From: an uncultured Clostridia bacterium
GTDB lineage: Bacteria > Bacillota > Clostridia > Oscillospirales > CAG-272
Assembly: GCA_945485605.1 (NCBI GenBank)
Contig: CALYSG010000007.1
Coordinates: 1 to 22,578, forward strand
Direction of reading: 5' to 3'
DNA length: 22,578 bases
The position numbers and the translations under genes are program-made. The first letter of the stretch is position 1; every line of letters starts with the position of its first letter. Below the pieces are notes generated by a model. The model ran no database searches and was not told where the DNA came from. It saw only the letters and a list, made by a program, of their open reading frames with translations. Positions 13,648 through 22,200 of the stretch are shown one piece after another.

Positions 13648-14202
13648 ATGAAACTTGACACAAAGCTTTACGAAGGTAAAATGCAGAAGACCATATCGGC
13701 GTTGGAGGAAAACCTTGCTACCGTTCGCGCCGGACAGGCAAATCCCGCGGTGCTTTCCAAGGTAACTTTTGAGTATTACGGTGCCCCGACACTTCTCAAT
13801 ACCATGGCTGACATAAAGGTAGCCGACAGCAAGACGATTACCGTCACGCCATACGACAGATCGACGCTCAAGGCAATAGAGAAGGCGATACTTGCTTCCG
13901 ACGTGGGTATAACTCCGTCGAATGACGGAACACTTATCCGCCTTGTTTTCCCGCAGCTGACCGAGGAGCGCCGCCGCGAGCTTACAAAGAAGGTCCAGCG
14001 GGATGCAGAGGAGTCGAAGGTCGCAGTCCGAAATATAAGACGTGATGCGAACGACGAAACGAAGAAGCAGAAGAAGGACGGAGCCATGACCGAGGATGAG
14101 GCAAAGCAGTCCGACAAAACGGTTCAGGACCTTACCGATAAGTACATCAGGAAAATAGACGAGATCGCCGCTAAAAAATCCGCGGAGATCATGAAGATCT
14201 GA
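13648..14202 (+). CDS. frr: Ribosome recycling factor
   Basis: RRF with EF-G splits post-termination ribosomes. The 184-residue product is the standard length. It has the N-terminal helix MQKTISALEENLATVRAG, ending in the characteristic VRAGQANPAVL. The small beta domain carries YYGAPTLLNTMADI and TITVTPYDRSTLKAIEKAI. The C-terminal helices carry LTEERRRELTKKVQRDAEE, VRNIRRDAN and the EDEAKQSDKTVQDLTDKYI region. A strong GGGAGG ribosome site precedes the ATG. Position directly after pyrH is near-universal in Bacteria. Confidence 0.96.
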   Translation: MKLDTKLYEGKMQKTISALEENLATVRAGQANPAVLSKVTFEYYGAPTLLNTMADIKVADSKTITVTPYDRSTLKAIEKAILASDVGITPSNDGTLIRLVFPQLTEERRRELTKKVQRDAEESKVAVRNIRRDANDETKKQKKDGAMTEDEAKQSDKTVQDLTDKYIRKIDEIAAKKSAEIMKI

Positions 14203-14211
14203 ATAACAGTA

Positions 14212-14910
14212 ATGTCTGAGAATGTAAATCAACAGTCGCTGCCGTCACATATAGCCTACATTATGGACGGCAACGGACGTTGGGCGATCTCCCGCGGACT
14301 TCCGAGGGCGGCGGGACATCGCGCAGGCGTATCGGCATTCAAAAGGGTGCTTAGCCGTACCGTTGAACGCGGTGTAGGTGTCATTACCTTTTATGTTTTT
14401 TCAACCGAAAACTGGAAAAGACCGCGCCATGAAGTCATGGCGCTTATGGGCTTACTTTATGAATATCTTGAACGCGAAAAAGAAGAGCTTATGAAAATGC
14501 GGGTGCGTTTTCACGTTATGGGTGACCTTGCGCCTCTTTCGAGAAGGCTGAAAAGGAAGATCCTTGAGGTGGAAAATTATACCTCCGGAAACCCGTACCT
14601 TCTTAACTTTGCCCTGAATTACGGTGGCCGTGACGAGATAGTTGCAGCGGTAAACCGTCTTATTTCCGAGGGTAAAACAGAGGTTACAAAGGAGGATATA
14701 GACTCGGCACTTTATACTGCCGGATGTCCCGATCCCGATCTTGTCGTAAGGACGTCGGGCGAGCTGAGGCTCTCAAACTTTCTGACCTGGCAGACGGCGT
14801 ATTCGGAGCTTTACTTTACCAATACTCTCTGGCCTGATATGACCGCTGCCGACGTTGATCTTGCGATAGATGCTTATTCAAAGCGCAAAAGGCGCTTCGG
14901 AGGTGCTTGA
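14212..14910 (+). CDS. uppS: Undecaprenyl diphosphate synthase (cis-prenyltransferase)
   Basis: UppS extends farnesyl diphosphate with eight IPP units to C55 undecaprenyl diphosphate, the carrier lipid for peptidoglycan and other envelope polymers. The 232-residue protein has the signature HIAYIMDGNGRWA with catalytic D19. It then shows GHRAGV, YVFSTENWKRP, the NFALNYGGRDEI segment, DLVVRTSGELRLSNFLTWQ and the TLWPDM close. All are diagnostic of the Z-type prenyltransferases. The ATG has no strong Shine-Dalgarno site within the 9-base gap from frr. Its FPP substrate would come from the ispA product encoded about 11 kb upstream in the window. Confidence 0.95.
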   Translation: MSENVNQQSLPSHIAYIMDGNGRWAISRGLPRAAGHRAGVSAFKRVLSRTVERGVGVITFYVFSTENWKRPRHEVMALMGLLYEYLEREKEELMKMRVRFHVMGDLAPLSRRLKRKILEVENYTSGNPYLLNFALNYGGRDEIVAAVNRLISEGKTEVTKEDIDSALYTAGCPDPDLVVRTSGELRLSNFLTWQTAYSELYFTNTLWPDMTAADVDLAIDAYSKRKRRFGGA

Positions 14911-14911
14911 T

Positions 14912-15793
14912 ATGCTGAAAAGGATAATTACGGCTGCCGCGTATTTGATCGTTTTTATCCCGGCACTTGTATTTTCGGATACTTGGCTTCTCCCGATAGA
15001 AATGACCTTAATAGTAATATTTTCTACCTATGAAATGCTGAAGTGCATTGGAGTGCTGAAAAAATTCGCCGTGTCGATACCCGTTATGATCATTTCTGCG
15101 GCAATGCCGACGGTAACGAGACTATCGGTGACTGTCGACCGGCTATATCTTATTCCCGCAGCATTTGGGGTAATACTGTTTTTGCTTATTTATCTTTTTG
15201 GAGTTGCAGTGCTGTCGAACGGAAGATTTACCGTCGATGATGTTGCCATGACCTTTATGACGACGGTCTATATGACTGTCGGCTATTGCTCGGTGATCTT
15301 TGTCCGCGACGCTACGGTCGTGAGCGGAGGTGAAACATACAATATCGGAAAGTATTTATTATTTCTTATATTCATCGGCGCATGGATCACAGATACATTC
15401 GCATATTTCGGCGGGAGACTTCTCGGCAAGCACAAGCTATGCCCGGATATAAGCCCGAAGAAGACGGTTGAGGGAAGCATAAGCGGAATCATTTTCTGTG
15501 TTATCAGCTTCATGCTCTACGGACTGATAATCGGCAAGGGCTTTTCACAGCAGGTCAATTACTTCTCGCTTGCGGCAATTGCCGTTGCTGCTTCGGTCGT
15601 TTCGCAGATAGGCGACCTCGCTCTGTCTATGATTAAACGTAGGTACAGTATAAAGGATTTCGGGAAAATGATGCCCGGACACGGCGGTATGCTCGACAGA
15701 TTTGACTCGGTAATACCTGTTGCTATCGCTCTTGCCGTGTTCTGCGAGATTTTCTCGGCACTCGGAATCAATATAGTTTCAGAAATAATATGA
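14912..15793 (+). CDS. cdsA: Phosphatidate cytidylyltransferase
   Basis: CdsA is an integral membrane enzyme making CDP-diacylglycerol from phosphatidic acid and CTP for phospholipid synthesis. From the ATG at 14912 the product has 293 residues. It has multiple hydrophobic segments from the very N-terminus (AAAYLIVFIPALVF onward), and the family signature KRRYSIKDFGKMMPGHGGMLDRFDS lies near the C-terminus. The central ISPKKTVEGSISG motif is also present. The frame is open to 14870, but the extra residues overlap uppS and GGAGG at 14899-14903 marks the 14912 start. It overlaps dxr by 4 bases (ATGA). Confidence 0.94.
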   Translation: MLKRIITAAAYLIVFIPALVFSDTWLLPIEMTLIVIFSTYEMLKCIGVLKKFAVSIPVMIISAAMPTVTRLSVTVDRLYLIPAAFGVILFLLIYLFGVAVLSNGRFTVDDVAMTFMTTVYMTVGYCSVIFVRDATVVSGGETYNIGKYLLFLIFIGAWITDTFAYFGGRLLGKHKLCPDISPKKTVEGSISGIIFCVISFMLYGLIIGKGFSQQVNYFSLAAIAVAASVVSQIGDLALSMIKRRYSIKDFGKMMPGHGGMLDRFDSVIPVAIALAVFCEIFSALGINIVSEII

Positions 15794-16953
15794 AAAAAGA
15801 ATATCCTTCGGTCATACTGCTCGGCTCGACGGGATCCATAGGGATTCAGACGCTTGAGCTCGCGGAGGCGACCGGTATAAAAATAACAGCTCTCGGCGCG
15901 GGTAAAAACTGGAAGCTTGCCGAGGAGCAGGCGAGACGCTTTCACCCGGCGGTCTGCGCCATGGCGGACGAAGATGCCGCCGATGAACTTAAAGTGAGAC
16001 TCGCCGATACAGATATAAAGGTTACTGCCGGCAAGGAAAGCATTTCGGCACTCGCATATCTTGAGGGAGATACCGTTCTTAATGCCGTATCGGGAAGTGC
16101 AGGGCTTGCCCCGACGCTTGCGGCGATAGATGCCGGCAAGCCGCTCGCCCTTGCAAACAAGGAATCGCTCGTTATGGCGGGCGAGACGGTTATGCGCCGC
16201 GCAAGGGAAAAGGGTGTGCGTGTATCTCCGGTCGACAGTGAACATTCTGCAATAATGCAGACCTTGCGAGCCGGGAAAAAGAGCGAGATCAAACGCCTTA
16301 TACTCACAGCATCGGGTGGACCTTTCTTCGGGATGACGAAGAAACAGCTGCGGGAAAAGAGACTCGGTGACGCTCTTGCCCACCCGACGTGGAGCATGGG
16401 AAAAGGAATAACCGTTGACAGCGCGACACTTATGAACAAGGGGTTTGAAGTCATTGAGGCGTCGCACCTTTTCGGCGTTCCGGGTGAGAATATCTCGGTA
16501 GTAATTCACCGCGAAAGTATAATACATTCGATGACGGAATATATTGATAACAGTGTCATAGCACAGCTTTCGGTGCCGGATATGAGGCTTTGCATTGCTC
16601 ATGCTTTGACCTGCCCGACAAGGAAAATGGGCGTAACGCCGCAACTCGACCTTACGGAGATCGGAAAGCTGACATTCTATAAGCCAGACACAGACGCTTT
16701 TCCTCTCTTGTCGCTTGCTTTCCGAACACTGAAGGCCGGAGGCGCGCTTCCTGCCGTGCTTCATGCAGCGAACGAGGCTACGGTGAACGCTTTCCTTGAC
16801 GGTAAAATCATTCGTTTTACCGATATTCAGGAGACCGTAATGAAGGTCACGGATGATCTTTGGTATTTTTCGGGCGAAAAAGGGCTTGACGCGGTTTTAA
16901 AAGCCGATACAGAGGCGAGAAGGCGCGTCGCCGACCTTATCAAGAAGGGGTGA
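15790..16953 (+). CDS. dxr: 1-deoxy-D-xylulose 5-phosphate reductoisomerase
   Basis: Dxr catalyses the NADPH-dependent conversion of DXP to 2-C-methylerythritol 4-phosphate, the first committed MEP step. The 387-residue product has the N-terminal dinucleotide loop LLGSTGSIG (10-18), ANKESLVMAGE (122-132), the metal-binding PVDSEHSAI (147-155, D149 and E151), SGGPFFGM, and HPTWSMGKGITVDSATLMNK followed by E220. All catalytic landmarks are intact. The ATG overlaps the cdsA stop by 4 bases. The enzyme making its substrate, Dxs, is not in this window, although IspG of the same pathway is two genes downstream. Confidence 0.96.
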   Translation: MKKEYPSVILLGSTGSIGIQTLELAEATGIKITALGAGKNWKLAEEQARRFHPAVCAMADEDAADELKVRLADTDIKVTAGKESISALAYLEGDTVLNAVSGSAGLAPTLAAIDAGKPLALANKESLVMAGETVMRRAREKGVRVSPVDSEHSAIMQTLRAGKKSEIKRLILTASGGPFFGMTKKQLREKRLGDALAHPTWSMGKGITVDSATLMNKGFEVIEASHLFGVPGENISVVIHRESIIHSMTEYIDNSVIAQLSVPDMRLCIAHALTCPTRKMGVTPQLDLTEIGKLTFYKPDTDAFPLLSLAFRTLKAGGALPAVLHAANEATVNAFLDGKIIRFTDIQETVMKVTDDLWYFSGEKGLDAVLKADTEARRRVADLIKKG

Positions 16954-16958
16954 GTTAA

Positions 16959-18194
16959 ATTCTTAATGTATTATATGTTCTGATTGCCGTGCTGATGTTC
17001 GGCTTCCTTATATTCATTCACGAGCTGGGGCACTATATCGCCGCGCGTATATGCGGAGTCGGTGTCATCGAGTTCGCCATAGGAATGGGACCGAAGATAT
17101 TCAGCCATGTGTCAAAAAAGACGGGCATCAGATATTCTGTAAGGCTTCTGCCTTTCGGCGGCTTTGTCAATATGGTGGGCGAGGGAACCGATGAAGAAGC
17201 GGAAAAAGAGAATTACGAGCCCGACCCGGAGGAAGCACTTGAATCGGGTATAACCGTTATAATGCCGGAAAAGACGGATTCCGACCAAAAAGATCACAAA
17301 GAAGACAAAAAAGAAAAAGACCCGCGTTCGTTCGCAGATAAGCCGGCGTGGATAAGGATGATAATCCTCATTGCGGGATCCTTTATGAATATACTTCTCG
17401 GATTTATTCTGACGTTTGTGACCGTGCTTTCGGTGAGAACTCCCGACGGCAGACTCTGGCTCGCTTCGAATACCGTATACGGCTTTTCCGAATCTGCGGT
17501 AAGTGCGGAGACCGGGCTTATGACCGGAGATACCGTTATCAAAGTCGGAAATGTTCCGGTCCACACCGGACAGGAGCTTGCCTATGAGATTATGATTCAG
17601 GGCAAGAAAAGCGAGACCTACGAGCAGAAGGATGCCGAAAGCGGCGAGACCGTTAAGCGAGGCACAGTGAGCCTTGACCTGACGGTTATGAGAAATGGGG
17701 AGAAAATAAGGCTTACCGGTGTGAAGTTTCCATCGGTGGTCGAGGAAAACACGGTTTTCGGAATGGCCGATTTCAATGTTTACGGTGACCGCCCCGGGGT
17801 GCCGAATGTTATAAAGCACTCTTGGTACCGCTCATGGTCAAGTATAAAGACAGTCTGGGATTCGGTGATCGGAATGCTGACGGGAAGATTCAGCCTCTCG
17901 TCGGTATCGGGACCCGTCGGCACGACGGAGGTCATCACGACGGCGGCAAAGTCGGGCATTTACAGTCTGCTGTATATATTTGCTCTGATAGCCATGAACC
18001 TCGGCGTGTTTAACCTTTTCCCGTTTCTGCCGCTTGACGGAGGACACGTAGCCTTTGCACTGTTTGAGCTTATATTCAGAAAGCCAATACCTAAGAAGGT
18101 CGAGCAGGTGTGCCAGACTGTCGGTGCGATGTTTATGATTGCTCTTATGGTAGCTGTAACACTGAAGGATATTATTAAAATTTTTGTAAGATGA
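16959..18194 (+). CDS. rseP: RseP-type site-2 protease (intramembrane metalloprotease)
   Basis: RseP/RasP cleaves membrane substrates such as anti-sigma factors and signal-peptide remnants within the bilayer. The protein has a first membrane helix with HELGH (21-25 in this numbering), a membrane helix at about 133-155, a PDZ-like domain at about 170-265 with GLMTGDTVIKVGNVPV, SGPVGTTEVI, and the second active-site motif LPLDGGH with D360. The canonical-codon start would be a GTG at 16989, which lacks a ribosome site and truncates the first helix. Reading back to the in-frame TAA at 16956 gives an ATT at 16959 eight bases after AAGGGG and an N-terminus LNVLYVLIAVLMFGFLIF typical of the family. 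I chose the ATT. A charged insert at about residues 76-120 lengthens the usual short linker. Confidence 0.92.
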   Translation: MLNVLYVLIAVLMFGFLIFIHELGHYIAARICGVGVIEFAIGMGPKIFSHVSKKTGIRYSVRLLPFGGFVNMVGEGTDEEAEKENYEPDPEEALESGITVIMPEKTDSDQKDHKEDKKEKDPRSFADKPAWIRMIILIAGSFMNILLGFILTFVTVLSVRTPDGRLWLASNTVYGFSESAVSAETGLMTGDTVIKVGNVPVHTGQELAYEIMIQGKKSETYEQKDAESGETVKRGTVSLDLTVMRNGEKIRLTGVKFPSVVEENTVFGMADFNVYGDRPGVPNVIKHSWYRSWSSIKTVWDSVIGMLTGRFSLSSVSGPVGTTEVITTAAKSGIYSLLYIFALIAMNLGVFNLFPFLPLDGGHVAFALFELIFRKPIPKKVEQVCQTVGAMFMIALMVAVTLKDIIKIFVR

Positions 18195-19291
18195 ATTATA
18201 ATGTTATAAGAAGAAGAAGCCGCAAGGTTAAGGTCGGCGGGCTCTATGTCGGAGGCGATTCGCGCCTTACCGTCCAGTCGATGACTAATACCGACACTTT
18301 CGATACGGAGGCAACGGTCGGGCAGGTCAGAGCACTTGCCAATGCGGGCTGTGATATAGTGAGGATAACCGTACCCAATGAGGATGCGGCACATACCGTA
18401 CAGGCGATAAAAGCGACGGGGATAAAGGTCCCGATCGTTGCCGACATACATTTTGACTGGAAGGCAGCGATCGCCTCGGCTGTCTGCGGAGCAGACAAAA
18501 TAAGGATAAATCCCGGAAATATAGGTTCGGATGACAAGGTGCGCGAGATGTGCGCCGCATGCTCTGACCGCGGTATTCCGATAAGGATAGGTGTCAACAG
18601 CGGCTCGCTTGAGAAGAATATTCTGAAAAAATACGGTGCTCCGACACCCGAAGCTCTCGCCGAAAGCGCTCTTTATCACGCGGGGCTGCTCGAAAAGTTC
18701 GGCTTTTCGGATATAGTTGTTTCGATAAAGTCTACAAGCGTTCCGGCGATGATCGCCGCGAACCGGATACTTGCACGTGAGACCGACTATCCGCTACATC
18801 TCGGTGTGACCGAGGCGGGGCTGCCCGAGGCGGGGATAGTCAAGAGCGCGATAGGGATCGGATCGCTTCTCTGCGACGGCATCGGAGACACGCTTCGCGT
18901 ATCTCTTACGGGTGATCCCGTGCAGGAGGTCGCTGCGGCAAGGCGAATAATCTCAGCGATCGGGATCGAAGGCCAGTCGGGCATGAACATTATAAGCTGT
19001 CCCACCTGCGGAAGGACAAAGATTGACCTTCCGTCGCTTGCGAGCCGCTTTACGGATGCGGTCAGGGAAGAAGGCCTCGACAGACTTCCTATCAGCGTAG
19101 CGCTTATGGGTTGTGCCGTTAACGGTCCGGGAGAGGCGAGAGAGGCCGACATCGGTATTGCCGGTGGTATCGGAGAGGCTCTGCTCTTTGAAAAGGGCGA
19201 GATAATTATGAAGATAAAAGAAGAAGATGTTGTGAACTGTCTTATAGGCAGGATAAAAGAAAGATATTCAGATGGCAAAGAAACTGACTGA
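18191..19291 (+). CDS. ispG: 4-hydroxy-3-methylbut-2-enyl diphosphate synthase (flavodoxin/ferredoxin)
   Basis: IspG is a [4Fe-4S] enzyme of the MEP pathway that reduces cyclic methylerythritol diphosphate to HMBPP. The 366-residue, two-domain bacterial form begins RRRSRKVKVGGLYVGGDS and has VQSMTNTDT, VADIHFDWKAAI, RINPGNIG and GVTEAG in the TIM-barrel domain. The cluster cysteines are C270 and C273 (ISCPTCGRT) and C308 (MGCAVNGPGEA); E315 in that last motif is the expected fourth ligand. The ATG overlaps the rseP stop by 4 bases, and polC starts 20 bases before its stop. No insertion of the plant type is present. Confidence 0.96.
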   Translation: MNYNVIRRRSRKVKVGGLYVGGDSRLTVQSMTNTDTFDTEATVGQVRALANAGCDIVRITVPNEDAAHTVQAIKATGIKVPIVADIHFDWKAAIASAVCGADKIRINPGNIGSDDKVREMCAACSDRGIPIRIGVNSGSLEKNILKKYGAPTPEALAESALYHAGLLEKFGFSDIVVSIKSTSVPAMIAANRILARETDYPLHLGVTEAGLPEAGIVKSAIGIGSLLCDGIGDTLRVSLTGDPVQEVAAARRIISAIGIEGQSGMNIISCPTCGRTKIDLPSLASRFTDAVREEGLDRLPISVALMGCAVNGPGEAREADIGIAGGIGEALLFEKGEIIMKIKEEDVVNCLIGRIKERYSDGKETD

Positions 19292-22200
19292 GCTTTTTTG
19301 CAGGTATACGCCCTCGGAAAGCCGCCGCGAATGGATGAGAAATGCGGAGAGCCTCTCCGTCAGGGCGGACAGGGAACGGCGGATGCTTGAGGTGACCGCC
19401 GTCCTTTCGTCTGTAATAGATAAGGACGAGCTTTACTCTGCCGAAGCAGACATATGCCGAGCATACGAGCTTAACTCGGTTAGAATATTTCCGAAGTATC
19501 CGTGCGAGCTGTTTTCGGAAAAATACATACCTCAGGTATTCCGCGAAGCCGGGCGCTCTCGTGCAGAGGTGCGTTGCTTTTTTGACGGATGTACATACGA
19601 GCTGTCGGACGATACACTTAATGTAAGAGTCAGGTATCAGCAGAGCAGCCTTGAATTTATAGAGAATTCCAACACTCCGGCGCTTATTTCGGATATAATA
19701 TTCGGCGAATTCGGCAAGAGGTTAAAGGTAAAGGTTCTTGCCGATGACTATGTCGATCCCGACAGTCTCTTCGGTGCCGATTTTTACCGCGAGCTTGCCG
19801 AGATAGACCGCGGATTTGTTGCGGCGGCGCGTGACTACGATATGCGCGCGGCGGAGGCGGCACGCGGTGACGGTGGAGCAAAGGGCTCGGAGGCATCAGA
19901 TACGCAACAGGAAAGACTTCCGCGTGCCTCAACTCTCGGAAAAGCTCCCGAGATAGAGACCGTCGGTGACGGTCATATAAAGATAGGTCACTCCGAGTAT
20001 GACATTTCGTCTCCGGAATATAAGCTCGGCAATGCGTTTCCAATAACGCCGACGCCTATCGCGCTGCTTGATGACGGCAACCGTCACTCGGATATAGTCG
20101 TAATAGGGCAGGTTTTCGGTTATACGGCAGAGCCTACGAGAAACGGGGACAAGGTTATAGTTACCTTTGAGCTTTACGACGGAAATACCTCAATATCCTC
20201 AAGGTCAAGGCTTGATCCGGAGGAGGCATCCGAGCTTGCCGATGCGGCTTCTGTCGGGTCGGTGATCGCCGTCCACGGATATGTGAAGCATGATTCGTAT
20301 AAGGGCAGGACCGAGGAGGATATGAACCTTCACTATGACGCGATAGCCTCGGTGAAGCTCGTGAAGAGGAAAGATGAATCGGAACTGAAGCGAGTGGAGC
20401 TTCACCTTCACACGAATATGTCTACGATGGACGCGATAATCCCGCCTGACAAAGTGATAGACCGCGCTCTTGAGTGGGGGATGGACACGATCGCGATAAC
20501 CGATCACGCAAATGTTCAGGGCTTTCCCGAAGCTATGATCGCCGTTGAAAAAGCGGAATCAAAGGGCAAGGGCAAGGTAAAGGTAATCTACGGTCTTGAG
20601 GCATATTTCGTCAACAATATGTCGAGTGCGCTTTTCGGAGAGACCGAATGCGGCTTTGACGATGAGACGGTCGTGTTCGATATCGAGACAACGGGACTTT
20701 CTGCACAGCATTGCGAGATAATCGAGATCGGTGCCGTGAAGATAAAGGGCGGCGAGGTCATCGAAACCTTTGACGAATTCATAAATCCGGGGTGTCATAT
20801 TCCGGAGGAGATCACAGAGCTTACTTCGATCACCGACGAGATGGTGAAGGATGCCGACGGGCTTTCCGCGGTTCTGCGCCGTTTTCTCGATTTTGCCGGA
20901 GACGACCTTCTGATAGCGCACAATGCAAACTTCGATACCGGCTTTATCCGCGTTGCGGCGGCACGCTGCGGGTACGATTTCACGAATCCTTATCTTGATA
21001 CTCTTGCGCTTTCACGGTTCATCAATACCGATATGAAGAACCACAAGCTCGATTCGCTTCAGAAATACTACGGGCTTGAGGATTTCCATCATCACAGAGC
21101 CTCGGATGATGCGCTGATGCTTGCAAAGATATTTTTCTGTATGCAGGAAAAGATGAAAAAGTACGGCATCGGAAGCTATTCGGAGCTTAACGCCGAGATG
21201 TCGGTGAATTCCGATCCCTTGAGTCTTCCAACTTATCATCAGATAATCCTTGTAAAGAACAAAACGGGGCTTAAGAACCTTTACAGGCTTATTTCGCTCA
21301 GTTATCTGAATTATTTCAAGCGCTACCCTCGTATACCGAAATCCGAACTTATAAAATACAGGGAAGGGCTTATCATCGGAAGCGCCTGCGAGGCAGGTGA
21401 GCTTTACCGAGCGATACTTGACGGTCTGCCCGATTCGGATATAGAGAATATCGTGAGCTTTTATGACTACCTTGAGATCCAACCGATCTCAAATAACCAC
21501 TTTATGATAGATGAAGGTAAGGTCGGAAGCGAAGAGGATCTCAAAAACATCAACCGACGCATAGTTGCTCTCGGAAAGAAATACAACAAACCGGTCGTTG
21601 CTACCTGCGACGCTCACTTTCTCGACGAGGACGACGAGATCTACCGAAAGATCCTGCTTGCCGGAATGAAATTCAAGGATGCAGGAAAGGATACGAAGCT
21701 TTACCTCCGAACTACCGATGAGATGATACGCGAATTCTCATATCTCGGCGAGGAAACGGCTTACGAGGTCGTCGTTAAGAATACCCGTATGATAGCCGAT
21801 ATGATAGATGAGGTCAGACCTATTCCGAAGGGAACCTTCCCGCCGCACCTTGACGGAGCAGACGAAGAGCTTCAGGAGCGGTGTTGGAGCTGTGCGAAGA
21901 AGCTTTACGGAGATCCGCTTCCCGACCTCGTTGTTAAGAGACTCGATAAGGAGCTGACCTCCATAATCAAGAACGGCTTCGCGGTCCTTTATATGATAGC
22001 GCAGAAGCTCGTGCATTTCAGCGAGGAGCAAGGATATCTTGTCGGCTCGAGGGGCTCGGTCGGCTCGTCATTTGTCGCTTCGATGGCAGGAATATCGGAG
22101 GTCAATCCTCTTATTCCGCACTATCATTGCCCTGACTGTCAATATTCTGAATTTATAACCGACGGATCGGTCGGTTCGGGCTTTGACCTTGAGGATAAGA

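Noticed and set aside
13612..14232. 206-residue minus-strand open frame opposite frr
   Set aside because: frr is unmistakable on the + strand with a strong ribosome site; the antisense frame has biased composition and no motif.
14870..14911. Upstream start for cdsA inside uppS
   Set aside because: The extra 14 residues are out-of-frame uppS sequence, and GGAGG at 14899-14903 is correctly placed for the ATG at 14912.
15559..16764. 401-residue open frame on the minus strand opposite cdsA and dxr
   Set aside because: It is a shadow of the dxr frame, which carries all family motifs. The antisense translation is rich in Arg, His, Cys and Tyr and matches no family I recognise.
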